A stretch of DNA of 42,025 bases from an uncultured Oscillospiraceae bacterium (GCA_947632005.1 CANRNU010000019.1:1-42025), one strand, 5' to 3'; positions 31,550 through 40,706 are shown, numbered from the stretch's first letter. The notes: a model not told the origin generated them from the sequence alone. Numbers and translations are program-made.

Positions 31550-32746
31550 TCAGCGGCGGACCATGAGACGCTTCATGCCTGCCTCCAGCCCCTCGGCGGT
31601 CAGGTCGTACATGGGCAGCATCCGGCCCAGGAACCAGTGGGTCTGGGTCCAGTAGGAGGACTGCTCCGGCATGGGCTCGGGGTTGAGCCAGATCAGGTAA
31701 GGGTAGTGCTTTTGAAGACTCTCCAGCACCTCCAGGCCCGAGGGGCCATAGCTGCCCCGGCCCCAGTGATAGCGGGGGCCTTTCAGCTCGTTGGGACTCA
31801 TGGCCGCGTCCCCTACCAGGATGACCTTATAGCTGGCGTCGAAGTTCTGCAGGAGCCATTCCACCGGCACGTCGGTGTCCCAGGCCAGAGTGGGATCGGT
31901 GTATACGTCCTCGTAGACGCAGTTGTGGAAGTAATAGGTGTGCAGATCCTTGAAGTGATTGGACCTGGTGGCCGCCTGGAACAGAGCGCCGCACAGCCGG
32001 GCATAGTAATCCATGGAGCCGCCGGAATCCATGAGCAGCAGCACCTTTACGGTGTTTTTCCGGCGGTTTTTATACCGGAGCTTCAGGCTGCCGGCGTTGT
32101 TGCCGGTGTCCCGGACGGTGCCGTCGATATCCAGTTCCTTGTCACTGGCGTCTGCCTGGGCGGACAACTGCCGAAGCAGCCGGAAGGCCATCTGGAACTG
32201 GCGGATGTCCAGGGTGTTGTCCCGCCGGAAGTCCCGGAAACGGCGCTGGCCGGCCACCTCCACAGCAGTCCTCCAGCGGCCCTCGCCGCCCACCCGCAGG
32301 CCCCCGGGGTGCCAGCCGCTGTTGCCGAAGACGGATCGGCCCTGGGTGCCCAGCCAGTAGGTGCCCCCGTTGTGCTCCTCGTGCTGCTCCTTGAGCCGCT
32401 GCTCCAGCATTTGGAGGATCTCCTCCATGGTCTTGTCCGGCAGGGCCAGCTCCCGCAGCTTGCCCATGTCCTGCCCCAGGTCCTCGGAGGGCTTTTCCAG
32501 CCAGTCCAGCAGTTCCTGGGGGATCTCCCCCTTGAAGGGCACATCCCGGAAAAACTCCAGAAACGCCTGGTCGAACCGGTCGAACTCGGTCTCGCTCTTT
32601 ACCAGCACAGTCCGGCAGAGCTGGTAAAACCCCGTGAGACTGGACCGGTGCAGGCCCTTGTCCAGACCCTCCAGAAGGGTCATCCACTCGTTCAGAGACA
32701 CGTCCAGCCCCCGGGCCCGGAGCAGATAGAAAAAGGAGGTGAACAT
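31550..32746 (-). CDS. VWA domain protein (CoxE-like), partner of MoxR ATPase
   Basis: This 398-residue protein ends with a von Willebrand A domain. The metal-site motif reads LLLMDSGGSMD with D240; the usual second position of DxSxS is Gly here, a known CoxE-like variation. The N-terminal half is helical and Glu/Leu-rich. The gene starts three bases after the MoxR-type ATPase gene, the standard pairing in which the AAA+ protein and VWA adaptor act together in metal-cofactor insertion or protein remodelling. No signal peptide is seen. The client protein is unknown. Confidence 0.85.
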   Translation of the reverse strand: MFTSFFYLLRARGLDVSLNEWMTLLEGLDKGLHRSSLTGFYQLCRTVLVKSETEFDRFDQAFLEFFRDVPFKGEIPQELLDWLEKPSEDLGQDMGKLRELALPDKTMEEILQMLEQRLKEQHEEHNGGTYWLGTQGRSVFGNSGWHPGGLRVGGEGRWRTAVEVAGQRRFRDFRRDNTLDIRQFQMAFRLLRQLSAQADASDKELDIDGTVRDTGNNAGSLKLRYKNRRKNTVKVLLLMDSGGSMDYYARLCGALFQAATRSNHFKDLHTYYFHNCVYEDVYTDPTLAWDTDVPVEWLLQNFDASYKVILVGDAAMSPNELKGPRYHWGRGSYGPSGLEVLESLQKHYPYLIWLNPEPMPEQSSYWTQTHWFLGRMLPMYDLTAEGLEAGMKRLMVRR

Positions 32747-32749
32747 CCC

Positions 32750-33562
<813 letters not shown>

Positions 33563-33588
33563 AGATACCTTCCTCCCAGATAATAGAT

Positions 33589-33610
33589 AGGGCCCCCGAA
33601 AGGGGGCCCT
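33589..33610. terminator. Short GC-rich hairpin after ammonia-lyase copy 2
   Basis: A 9-bp perfect stem (33589-33597 with 33602-33610) with a GAAA loop lies between ammonia-lyase copy 2 and the MoxR gene. There is no U tail on the minus strand, so termination would be partial. Confidence 0.45.
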
Positions 33611-33629
33611 GAAGATCGTACGCGGCGTG

Positions 33630-34067
33630 TCTCAGCGGACCTGGAACTTGGGGTCGCCGGCCTCGGGGCGCTGAAGCTCCTTCTTGACCATCAGGGTGCC
33701 GGTGCCGTAAGCGCACAGGATGGGTTCGGGATAGACGTCGGCGGCGGAGTCGGCCAGACCCTTGGAGCCGTCACGGTCGGCCAGACCCATGACCTTGTGA
33801 GCCTCGAAGTGGCAGGTCAGGGAGGTGTTGCCCACCTTCTCGATCCAGCCGGAATACTCCATCCAGTCGCCGGCGTACACGGGAGCCGTGTAGCGGACCT
33901 CGGAGTAGCCGACGAACAGGCTCTCATCGCCGAACAGGCGGATGGCCAGTTCTGTGCCCACATCGCCCCAGGCGGTCACGATGTGCGCGCCCTCCACCAG
34001 CTGGCCGGCGTAGTGGGCGTCCGCAGCGGACATACGATAACGCAGGGTAACTTTTTCTCCGATCATG
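33630..34067 (-). repeat. 438-bp exact direct repeat, copy B (contains ammonia-lyase copy 2)
   Basis: This block is identical base for base to 10494-10931. Same orientation, 23,136 bp offset. The surrounding promoter and terminator sequences are unrelated. Confidence 0.93.
33632..34066 (-). CDS. Beta-aminoacyl-CoA ammonia-lyase, copy 2
   Basis: This 144-residue protein is identical to copy 1 (10496-10930), so function and motifs are the same: hotdog-fold lyase with MSAADAHYAG, WGDVGTEL, TAPVYAGDWMEY and GWIEKVGN. What differs is expression context. Its own GGAGG site lies at 34075-34079 behind an A/T-rich stretch. It is the fourth gene after the riboswitch-like leader, following an APC permease, a saccharopine-dehydrogenase-like gene and a CoA-acylating aldehyde dehydrogenase. 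Having one copy under a constitutive-looking promoter and one under a separate control suggests the enzyme serves two routes. Perfect identity including third codon positions points to very recent duplication or gene conversion. Confidence 0.85.
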   Translation of the reverse strand: MIGEKVTLRYRMSAADAHYAGQLVEGAHIVTAWGDVGTELAIRLFGDESLFVGYSEVRYTAPVYAGDWMEYSGWIEKVGNTSLTCHFEAHKVMGLADRDGSKGLADSAADVYPEPILCAYGTGTLMVKKELQRPEAGDPKFQVR

Positions 34068-34163
34068 ATACGAATCCTCCAAAAAAAGTATTTTTTATAG
34101 ATAGGTCTTGTTCGATAACGGAGCCTCTCTCCCCCGCGGTATCCGGGGGAGTGACTGGGCTTC

Positions 34164-35516
34164 TCAATCGGCAAAGAGCACGGCGGGGTCGGGCAGCTCC
34201 ACATCCAGAGGCATAGCCACCTTGGAGATGTTGATGAGGTGCTTGTAGTCCACGTTCTCGCAGAGGATGTTGTTGCCCCAGGTGCCGCAGCTCTCGCTGA
34301 CGGCGGGGGACAGGCCGTTGGTGACGGGGCCCCAGGCGTCGGGGGTGGGCTGGTTGACCAGCACCCGGGCCACGGGGATGCGCTCGGCATAGTAGTCAAT
34401 GTGGGCCTTATCGTTGGAGAAGATGCCTGCCGTGTGGCCGATGCCGCCGGACTCCACCATGTTCTGCACGGCCATGGCGGTGGCCTCCTCGAAGGTCTCA
34501 TAGCTCTTGAGCACCACGATGGGGCCCATGATCTCCTTGTTGAGCACATTGGCACGGCCCACGGCCTCGATCTTCAGCCCCACCACCTTGGTGCCGGCGG
34601 GCAGAGGCACGCCTGCGGCCTCGGCGATGGTCTCGGCGTCCTTGCCCACCAGGGCGGAGTTGACCTTGCCGTCGTGGAACAGGACCTTGCCGAAGGCCTC
34701 CACGTCTGCCTTGTCCTCGAAGATGACCACGCCCTCGGCCTTCAGAGCGTTGAACCAGGCCGTTTCCAGCTCGGCGGGATACAGAAGCAGGTTGTCGCCG
34801 TCGCAGAGGATGCCGTTGTCGCTGCCCACGGCCACCACGGTCTTCTTGGCGGCGTCGGTCAGGTCATAGTCCCGGTCCAGGACCACAGGGGGATTGCCCG
34901 GGCCCACGCCGTAGGCGGGGGTGCCGGAGGAGTAGGCGGCCTTCACCATGCCGGAGCCGCCGGTGGCGATGATGAGATCCGCTGCCTCCATGAGAGCCTG
35001 GGAGTTCTCCAGGGTCACCTCGTCCAGGACCTGGATCAGGTCCGCAGGGGCGCCGCACTTGCTCAGCGCCTCACGGATGAGATCCACGGTATGGGTGGTG
35101 GACTTGGCGGCCCGGGGCGCGGGGGAGACGATGAGGGCGTTCTTGCCCTTCATGGCGTCCATGAAGTTGCCCAGAGGGGTCACGTTGGGGTTGGTGGCCG
35201 GGGTGATGGCCGCGATGACGCCCACGGGATGGGCCACGTCCATGATGCCGGTCTCCGGATCGAAACCGATGATGCCCACGGACTTCTTGTCCTTCAGATA
35301 GTGCCAGAAGGCGGTGGGGGTATCGGTGTTCTTGGCGATCTTGTCCTCGTAGTTGCCAAGGCCCGTCTCCTCTACGGCCTCCTTGGCCAGCTCCGCGGCA
35401 TGCTTGTAGATGATCTTGCCGGACGCATAGACCAGCTTGTCCACCTGTTCCTGGGTGTAATCGGCGATGGCCTCCACCGCCGCGCGGCCGCGGGCCACGT
35501 ATTCCTGTACATTCAT
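34164..35516 (-). CDS. CoA-acylating aldehyde dehydrogenase (SucD/PduP/EutE-like)
   Basis: This 450-residue aldehyde dehydrogenase is of the CoA-acylating class, interconverting an aldehyde with its acyl-CoA using NAD(P). The catalytic cysteine is C238 in SDNGILCDG. Supporting segments are AITPATNPNVTP and SPAPRAAKST (about 103-140), the ATGGSGMVKAAYSSG region, and SCGTWGNN near the C-terminus, all typical of succinate-semialdehyde, sulfoacetaldehyde and propionaldehyde members. Adjacent genes suggest a semialdehyde derived from an amino acid, such as malonate semialdehyde from beta-alanine, but this is inference. ATG 35516 follows AAAGGAAG. A 140-bp gap with GC-rich inverted repeats precedes it. 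Confidence 0.87.
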   Translation of the reverse strand: MNVQEYVARGRAAVEAIADYTQEQVDKLVYASGKIIYKHAAELAKEAVEETGLGNYEDKIAKNTDTPTAFWHYLKDKKSVGIIGFDPETGIMDVAHPVGVIAAITPATNPNVTPLGNFMDAMKGKNALIVSPAPRAAKSTTHTVDLIREALSKCGAPADLIQVLDEVTLENSQALMEAADLIIATGGSGMVKAAYSSGTPAYGVGPGNPPVVLDRDYDLTDAAKKTVVAVGSDNGILCDGDNLLLYPAELETAWFNALKAEGVVIFEDKADVEAFGKVLFHDGKVNSALVGKDAETIAEAAGVPLPAGTKVVGLKIEAVGRANVLNKEIMGPIVVLKSYETFEEATAMAVQNMVESGGIGHTAGIFSNDKAHIDYYAERIPVARVLVNQPTPDAWGPVTNGLSPAVSESCGTWGNNILCENVDYKHLINISKVAMPLDVELPDPAVLFAD

Positions 35517-35656
35517 GATGTGTTGCTTCCTTTCATAGCAAGAATTGACGGCAGGGGAGAAAACAACGGGCGATCCTCAGCCGCCGGGAGAGGTCCCGCC
35601 CGGTCCGGCCGTCCCCGGCGGACCGGGGAGGACCGGATATGAAGGCCGGCGGGAGC

Positions 35657-36910
35657 TCAGTCCTGCCAGGTGACGCCTTCCTTGAGCTCGATGGTATAGG
35701 TGATGCCCAGCTCCTTGGCCCAGACCAGGTACTGCTCCACCTGCTTCTCGTCCAGCATGTCGGAGGAGATAAGACCCTTCTGGGTGAGCATGTCCCGCAC
35801 GAGCAGGCGGGTATAGAGGAACGCGCCCTGGCCGGTCAGGTACATCTCGCCGGTCATTTTGGCCTTCTCGTAGGACTCCTCGATGCCGGGGGCGGACAGG
35901 TGCAGGTCCACCATCACGTCCTTGCCGTCCTTCTTGCCGTAGGCCTCGCACACGAACGCGCCGTTGTCCTCCACCACGCCCTCGTCCAGGATGGCCTTGA
36001 TCTCGTCGGGGTCCTTGGGGGGCGCGGGGATGTGCTTGAGGACCCAGTCGAAGGGCACGATCTTGGTGCCGTTGAAGTCCTCCTCTTCGTGGTGCAGCAG
36101 GCCGGCCTTATACAGGCCCTCGGAGAATTCGATGCCAGTGCCGCCGTACTTGAAGTAGGCGTTTTTGCAGCCCTTGAAGTATTTCTCCCGGTTGAAGCCG
36201 ATGTACACGGGCTCGTCGTGGGCGTGCTCCACCAATGTGACCTCCCGGCCGCACTCCGGCCAGTTGCGCTTGATGGGGCGGGAGAAGGGCTTGGTGCGGA
36301 TGTGCTTGCCGTTTTCAAAGGCGTAGGCGTCCTCCTCCATGTCGCACAGAGCCACCTCCGGGGACCAGAAGAAGGGGATGAACCGCTTGGTGCGGGTGCC
36401 CTCGTAGACCATGCAGGCGATGGTGTCGCACTCGTCCAGTTCCTCCACGGCCTTCCGGGCCACCACGCACATGACCCCGGGGGCGGAGCCGGTTCCGATG
36501 ACGGCGGTAGTGCCGTTCTCAGCGAAGCGGCGGCCGTACTCGGTGTACATGTAGCGGATGCCCTCCAGCCAGGTGTCATACTCGGGGAAGCCCTCCACCA
36601 CGTTCTCACAGGCGGACAGGTCCTGGTAGCATGCCTTGATCTGCAGGGCGGCCTGCATCACGTTCACGCCGTACTCCAGGGGCATGACGTTCACGATGAG
36701 CTCGCAGCCCTGGGCCGCGGCCACGATCTCGTCCACATGGGCGGCGTTGACCTGTTTGGGGGTGCCCTTCTTCATGAGCCTGCACACGGCCTCGGCGGAC
36801 GCCAGATTGTAGTCGGCGCAGACGACCTCTTCGATGTTGGGCTCCTCGTCCAGTCTCCGGCAGATGGTGGAACCCTGGGCGCCGCAGCCGCATACCATAA
36901 CTTTCTTCAT
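35657..36910 (-). CDS. Saccharopine dehydrogenase-like amino acid dehydrogenase
   Basis: This 417-residue NAD(P)-dependent enzyme has an N-terminal Rossmann fold (VCGCGAQGSTICRRL, residues 6-20, GxGxxG) and the saccharopine dehydrogenase C-terminal domain (TGSAPGVMCVVARKAVEEL near 140, GEMYLTGQGAFLYTRLLV near 360). Relatives include saccharopine reductase, lysine 6-dehydrogenase and carboxynorspermidine synthase. No lysine-pathway partners are visible. In this operon, with an amino acid permease and an acyl-CoA-forming aldehyde dehydrogenase, it could oxidatively deaminate an amino acid to a semialdehyde. ATG 36910 follows TAGGAGG; the permease gene is 43 bases upstream. Confidence 0.82.
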   Translation of the reverse strand: MKKVMVCGCGAQGSTICRRLDEEPNIEEVVCADYNLASAEAVCRLMKKGTPKQVNAAHVDEIVAAAQGCELIVNVMPLEYGVNVMQAALQIKACYQDLSACENVVEGFPEYDTWLEGIRYMYTEYGRRFAENGTTAVIGTGSAPGVMCVVARKAVEELDECDTIACMVYEGTRTKRFIPFFWSPEVALCDMEEDAYAFENGKHIRTKPFSRPIKRNWPECGREVTLVEHAHDEPVYIGFNREKYFKGCKNAYFKYGGTGIEFSEGLYKAGLLHHEEEDFNGTKIVPFDWVLKHIPAPPKDPDEIKAILDEGVVEDNGAFVCEAYGKKDGKDVMVDLHLSAPGIEESYEKAKMTGEMYLTGQGAFLYTRLLVRDMLTQKGLISSDMLDEKQVEQYLVWAKELGITYTIELKEGVTWQD

Positions 36911-36953
36911 AACAATATCCTCCTAATAGTATTATCCTTTGATTTGTGCAAGG

Positions 36954-38675
36954 TCAGCCCGGCAGCTTTTTCTCCCCGGGGACGGCCCCATGGAAGGCCC
37001 GCAGGGTCTCGTCCAGCTTCTTCTTGCGCTGGACCTGAAGCTTCTCCAGCTGGGGCAGCTCCTTTTTCTTGCCGATGTGGCGCATGATGAGGCCCGCCAC
37101 GATCATGGCCACGCCCAGGGCCAGGCTGAGGATCAGCATGGCGTAGTAGTTGCTGAACAGGCCGCTCTCATACTCCTCCAGGTAGTACTCCACGCCGTAT
37201 TCCCGCTCATAGAAGTACAGCCACACGGCGGCGGTCGCGCTCATGACGCCGAACAGGGCCAGGTAGTTGCCGATGTTGAAGATGTCTCCCAGATCCAGTT
37301 TTGTCTTGGGATTCAGGGGGTATAGCTTCGGGTCATCCAGATACCAGCCCTTGTAGACCCACTTGCAGGCCAGATAGGCCAGCAGGCCGCCGAGGATCAC
37401 CACAAAGCCGGCGACGAAGTACTCCGTGCCGTTCACAAAAATGGCGAACAGGCTCACCAGTATCACGCAGGCCGAGCAGAAGTACAGCCCCAGCTTGCCC
37501 CCCGGCATGACCGTGAGGCCCATGGCCTTCCGGTCCTCCACCGGGTACATGGCCCGGAACTTGAAGACGCAGGCCACCAGCATCAGGTATAGGTACAGCT
37601 GGATGGGGTTGGTGGCCATGACCAGGGTGGTGAAGTCGAACTGGCAGGTGATGATGGTGAAGATGGCCAGCAGGATGATGGCCACGGTGGGGATGCCCCG
37701 CTTGTCGACCTTCTTCATGATGGGCGGGAACATGTGGTCGTCCGCCATGACGAAGAAGGCCCGGGAGCCGTGGGCGATATAGGAACAGAAGATGGAGCAG
37801 TTGGAGATGATGGCGATGATGACGAACAGCACCCCGGCCCAGTTGCCCACATGCTGGATGAGCACGTCGGCATAGCCCACGGCACCGCCGCCCTGGTCGA
37901 TGGACCAGCTGTCCCAGGAGCCGATGGCCGCCAGAGCCGCCAGGGTGGGCAGCACATAGCTCAGGGCGATCACAGGCTGGGAAAGGCGCATGGCCTTGGG
38001 TATGATCTGGGGATTGTCCATCTCCTCCGCCATATTGGACATGCACTCATAGCCCAGATACATCCAGATGATGATGGCCACGCCCTCGCCGATGGAGTGG
38101 AACAGACCCTCGTCCGGATTGAAGAAGGGCTGGATGGGGTTGAACTGCCAGTTGCCGAAGCCCACGATGGCCACGGCGGCGAAAGCGGCCACCACCAGCA
38201 CGGTGAAGAAGGTCTCCAGCCGCTCCAGCCAGTCCAGGCCGATGATGTTGATGATGGTGAACACCACCACCACGGCCACCTTCACCATAAAGGTGCCGGT
38301 GGGGGACAGGGCGATGAGCTTGGCGGCGTAGCCGGCTACCAGGGCGCAGTACTCAGCCTGGCACAGCCAGGTGGTCAGGGCCCCCCAGAGGCCCACCTGC
38401 CAGCCCCAGAACTCGCCGAAGGCCTCCCGGCCCCAGGAGTAGACGCCGCCCTCGCCGGGCAGGATGGAGCCCAGTTCTCCCACCATCTCGCACAGCGGGA
38501 AGCACCAGATGAACGGGAAGATGACGAGCATCGCGATGGTGACGCCCGGTCCGCTGGCAGCGACGGCCTCCTCGATGCCGAAGCAGCCCGCGGCCACGAA
38601 GGAAAAGATGATCGCGATGACGCCGATGACGGACATCTTTTGCTTGCGGAGCAATGCGGTATTTTTTTCGTTCAC
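36954..38675 (-). CDS. APC-superfamily amino acid permease
   Basis: This 573-residue membrane protein has about 12-14 hydrophobic segments. The first helix ends in the APC feature AAGCFGIEEAVAASGPG; further marks are GELGSILPGEGGVYSWGREAFG after helix 2 and IWMYLGYECMSNMAEEMDNP near helix 6. The tail is basic and lysine-rich. GTG 38675 is the preferred start because AGGAGG lies seven bases before it; a TTG further upstream would put that site inside the gene. A riboswitch-like leader and terminator precede it, pointing to glycine or a related amino acid as signal, and perhaps as substrate; beta-alanine is a speculative alternative. Confidence 0.9.
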   Translation of the reverse strand: MNEKNTALLRKQKMSVIGVIAIIFSFVAAGCFGIEEAVAASGPGVTIAMLVIFPFIWCFPLCEMVGELGSILPGEGGVYSWGREAFGEFWGWQVGLWGALTTWLCQAEYCALVAGYAAKLIALSPTGTFMVKVAVVVVFTIINIIGLDWLERLETFFTVLVVAAFAAVAIVGFGNWQFNPIQPFFNPDEGLFHSIGEGVAIIIWMYLGYECMSNMAEEMDNPQIIPKAMRLSQPVIALSYVLPTLAALAAIGSWDSWSIDQGGGAVGYADVLIQHVGNWAGVLFVIIAIISNCSIFCSYIAHGSRAFFVMADDHMFPPIMKKVDKRGIPTVAIILLAIFTIITCQFDFTTLVMATNPIQLYLYLMLVACVFKFRAMYPVEDRKAMGLTVMPGGKLGLYFCSACVILVSLFAIFVNGTEYFVAGFVVILGGLLAYLACKWVYKGWYLDDPKLYPLNPKTKLDLGDIFNIGNYLALFGVMSATAAVWLYFYEREYGVEYYLEEYESGLFSNYYAMLILSLALGVAMIVAGLIMRHIGKKKELPQLEKLQVQRKKKLDETLRAFHGAVPGEKKLPG

Positions 38676-38788
38676 GTTTCTTCCTCCTTCCAAAATTTTG
38701 GTCAACAAAGCTTTGCGTAAGGGTCGTGCGCTATTTTTAACAGGGGTCCGCCGGCCGGCCCCTGCTTTGTACGCTGCGGAGGATACAA

Positions 38789-38830
38789 AAACAGACAGGG
38801 GAGAGCTTGCTGCGCTCTCTCTGTCTGTTT
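38789..38830 (-). terminator. Intrinsic terminator in the permease leader
   Basis: On the minus strand a long stem (38830-38821 plus inner pairs with 38798-38789) is followed by TTTTTG. Its 5' arm is the same ACAGACAGAG segment that would close the second aptamer, so aptamer folding and terminator formation exclude each other. No gene ends nearby on this strand, which argues for attenuation. Confidence 0.7.
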
Positions 38831-38972
38831 GCCAGTTGGTTATTGCCTCATTGGCGCCGCATGCAGACGGTCTTTCCAGAGTTCCGTCAGGCGACCTTTC
38901 TTTTTGCCTGTCATTTTCAGCGGGGCACTCGCAATGTGCCGCGCCTTCACGCGTCGGTCTTCCAATGTGGAA
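38819..38972 (-). promoter_or_regulatory. Glycine-riboswitch-like tandem aptamer controlling the APC permease operon
   Basis: In the minus-strand leader two similar units are seen. Unit 1 contains TTGGAAGACC (from 38965), GTGAAGG and, at 38912-38900, GACAGGCAAAAAG. Unit 2 contains ACTCTGGAAAGACC (38882-38869), GCGCCAATGAGGCAA and AACTGGCAAACAGACAGAG (38837-38819). These match the order and core of tandem glycine aptamers (CTCTGGAGAGACC, GCGCCGAAGGGGCAA, CAGGCAAAAGGACAGAG). CTCTG (38881-38877) pairs with CAGAG (38823-38819) as the closing helix of unit 2, and the latter also forms the terminator. That predicts an ON switch. Both units are somewhat degenerate, so the ligand might not be glycine. 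Confidence 0.58.
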
Positions 38973-39044
38973 TGTCTCAGATCGCCGTCTCCCGGGCTAT
39001 GTTCAATTGTTATGTTTGTCATTCAAAAAACTTTCTGTATCTTC

Positions 39045-39073
39045 ATTCTAGTCCAAAGTTCCCGGTTCGTCAA
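39045..39073 (-). promoter_or_regulatory. Promoter for the riboswitch-controlled permease operon
   Basis: On the minus strand TTGACG (39073-39068) and TAGAAT (39050-39045) are 17 bp apart. Predicted start is near 39038, about 360 nt before the permease start codon, which leaves room for the riboswitch. Apart from this leader and the divergent promoter at 39232, the 614-bp gap 38676-39289 holds no gene I can support. Confidence 0.75.
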
Positions 39074-39231
39074 CGGACAATTTTGGACAAGAATCCGGGA
39101 GACAATTTGGTTAAAATGCTATTTTTACAGGCGAAAATAGGTGTTTTCTTAGCGATATAAACATATTGTTTATTTGGAATATATGTGTGAAGGCGTCCCG
39201 CCGGCGGTCGGGGGAGCGCCGGAGAAAGCTA

Positions 39232-39261
39232 TTGACAAAGGGCGGAGCGGGATACTATGAT
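39232..39261 (+). promoter_or_regulatory. Promoter for the 99-aa hypothetical gene
   Basis: TTGACA at 39232-39237 and TATGAT at 39256-39261 are 18 bp apart, with a start near 39268, about 20 nt before the ATG. Confidence 0.6.
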
Positions 39262-39289
39262 GGGCCCAGAACGAGATGGGAGGCGCACC

Positions 39290-39589
39290 ATGACGAGGGA
39301 AGATATCTTGGAAAAACTGGAGCAGATCGTGCAGGACGAGAAGTTCAAGCTGGACGCGGCGTTTTTGTGCGGCGCGGCGGCGGAGCTTCCCAACCAGCCC
39401 CTGCAGCGGGCCTGCGAGGCGTATCTGGCCGCGGACAAGGCGGGGGAGCCGCTGGAGGGGCCCCGGGCGGCCCTGACCGCCCAGCTGGAGGCCGCCCTGG
39501 CCAAGGAGCCAAAATTCGTCATCCGGGGCGACCTGAGCGACAACCGGGGGGACATCCGCCTGGTGTACGAGAACCGGGACCTGCTCTGA
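39290..39589 (+). CDS. Hypothetical protein, 99 aa
   Basis: I do not recognise this protein. It begins TREDILEKLEQIVQDEKFKLDA after the initiator Met and appears mostly helical, Ala/Leu/Glu-rich, without membrane segments, ending in a short beta-like stretch (VIRGDLSDNRGDIRLVYEN). ATG 39290 has GGGAGG at a good distance; an upstream in-frame ATG at 39257 overlaps the predicted -10 box and is unlikely. It has its own promoter and is followed 67 bases later by a YitT-family gene on the same strand. Confidence 0.65.
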   Translation: MTREDILEKLEQIVQDEKFKLDAAFLCGAAAELPNQPLQRACEAYLAADKAGEPLEGPRAALTAQLEAALAKEPKFVIRGDLSDNRGDIRLVYENRDLL

Positions 39590-39656
39590 GCCGGTGCCGC
39601 GTCTTTCCCGCTGATTCCACCGCCGGCGGGGCCGGCAAAAGTGAGGTCGTTATCCT

Positions 39657-40271
39657 TTGAGGAAGTTCAAGCTGTCCAGATGTCTGATCGTCCTGGCGAG
39701 CAGCGCGGTGCTGGCCTTCGGGCTCTATAATGTCCATGCGGTGGCCACCATCACCGAGGGCGGCGTGCTGGGGATGATCCTGCTTCTGGAGCACTGGTTC
39801 CACATCTCCCCGTCCATCACATCGTTTCTGTTGGACGGGCTGTGCTATCTTACGGGCTGGCTGCTGCTGGGCAACCAGTTCGCCCTGTATTCTGTGATCG
39901 CCACCGGCGGATTTTCGGTGTTTTATGCCATCTTCGAGCAGTTCGAGCCGGTCTGGCCACAGCTGGCCCATATGCCCCTGGCGGCGGCGCTGATCGGGGC
40001 GCTGTTCGTGGGCGTGGGCGCCGGCGTCTGCGTGCGGATCGGCGGCGCAGCGGGGGGCGACGACGCCCTGGCCATGGTCATCTCCCACTGGACCGGCTGG
40101 GAGATCCAGTGGTCCTATATCGTCACCGATATGGTGGTGCTGGGCCTGTCCTGGACTTACATCCCCTTCTCCCGGCTGTGCTATTCCATGCTGACGGCCT
40201 TTCTGTCCGGGCAGATCATCGGCTGGATACAGAAGATACCGCCCCGCGGGATGGAGGGCCGCCTCGGGTGA
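39657..40271 (+). CDS. YitT/YczE-type small membrane protein
   Basis: This 204-residue protein has about five hydrophobic segments. The pattern GLYNVHAVATITEGGVLGMILLL, the GWLLLGNQFALYSVIATGGFS middle and RIGGAAGGDDALAMV resemble YitT-family membrane proteins (DUF161-like repeats). It lacks the C-terminal soluble DUF2179 domain of full YitT proteins. The start is TTG 39657, with GTGAGG upstream. Function is unknown for the family. It ends before a strong convergent terminator. Confidence 0.75.
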   Translation: MRKFKLSRCLIVLASSAVLAFGLYNVHAVATITEGGVLGMILLLEHWFHISPSITSFLLDGLCYLTGWLLLGNQFALYSVIATGGFSVFYAIFEQFEPVWPQLAHMPLAAALIGALFVGVGAGVCVRIGGAAGGDDALAMVISHWTGWEIQWSYIVTDMVVLGLSWTYIPFSRLCYSMLTAFLSGQIIGWIQKIPPRGMEGRLG

Positions 40272-40299
40272 GAGATGCCCGGCCAAGCAGACAACAAAG

Positions 40300-40333
40300 C
40301 CGCGGCGGCAGGAGATAGCTCCTGCCGCCGCGG
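40300..40333. terminator. Convergent terminator between the YitT-type gene and the cupin gene
   Basis: A perfect 15-bp GC-rich stem (40300-40314 with 40319-40333) with an ATAG loop sits between convergent genes ending at 40271 (plus) and 40353 (minus). There is no strong T run on either side. Confidence 0.7.
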
Positions 40334-40352
40334 GTCATATCCAGGACCAGGG

Positions 40353-40706
40353 TCATTCGTAGACGGGATTTTCCACGTTCACCTTGTCCACTTCCTGATA
40401 GGGGGCCAGGGTGGAGACCATCTTTACGGGCGCGGCATAGGCGTTTTTCACATAGTGCACCTCGCCGGGTTCGATGTGGATGAGGTCACCGGCGGCCAGC
40501 ACATGCTTTACGCCGTCCACGACGATGTCCACTTTGCCCTCCAGGATGAAGAAATTCTCCTCCATCACGTTGTGGTAGTGGGCCTGAAAGTCCTCGCCGG
40601 GGAGGAAGCGCACCAGGGCAAAATTCATCCGGGGCCCCTTCATCAGATACTTGGGGCCGCTCTCGCCGAAGCGGTATTCCCGCTCGTTCTCGTTGATCAC
40701 AAACAT
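40353..40706 (-). CDS. Single-domain cupin protein
   Basis: This 117-residue protein is a small beta-barrel cupin. Motif 1 is GEDFQAHYHNVMEENFFILEG (His-x-His, Glu) from about residue 37, and motif 2 is GDLIHIEPGEVHYVKN near 72, so the metal ligands (two His, Glu, His) are complete. The start ATG 40706 follows AAGGAGG by seven bases; longer upstream frames have no ribosome binding site. It lies 26 bases after the LsrK-like kinase on the same strand, so it probably acts on or senses a sugar-like product in the same pathway. The reaction is unknown. Confidence 0.85.
   Translation of the reverse strand: MFVINENEREYRFGESGPKYLMKGPRMNFALVRFLPGEDFQAHYHNVMEENFFILEGKVDIVVDGVKHVLAAGDLIHIEPGEVHYVKNAYAAPVKMVSTLAPYQEVDKVNVENPVYE

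Noticed and set aside
36954-38708. TTG at 38708 as permease start
   Set aside because: It would place the strong AGGAGG ribosome binding site inside the coding region; GTG 38675 sits seven bases after that site.
38807-39160. Several short open frames on the plus strand in the permease leader
   Set aside because: No ribosome binding sites, overlapping frames, and the segment is better explained as an untranslated leader with promoter, aptamer-like units and terminator on the minus strand.
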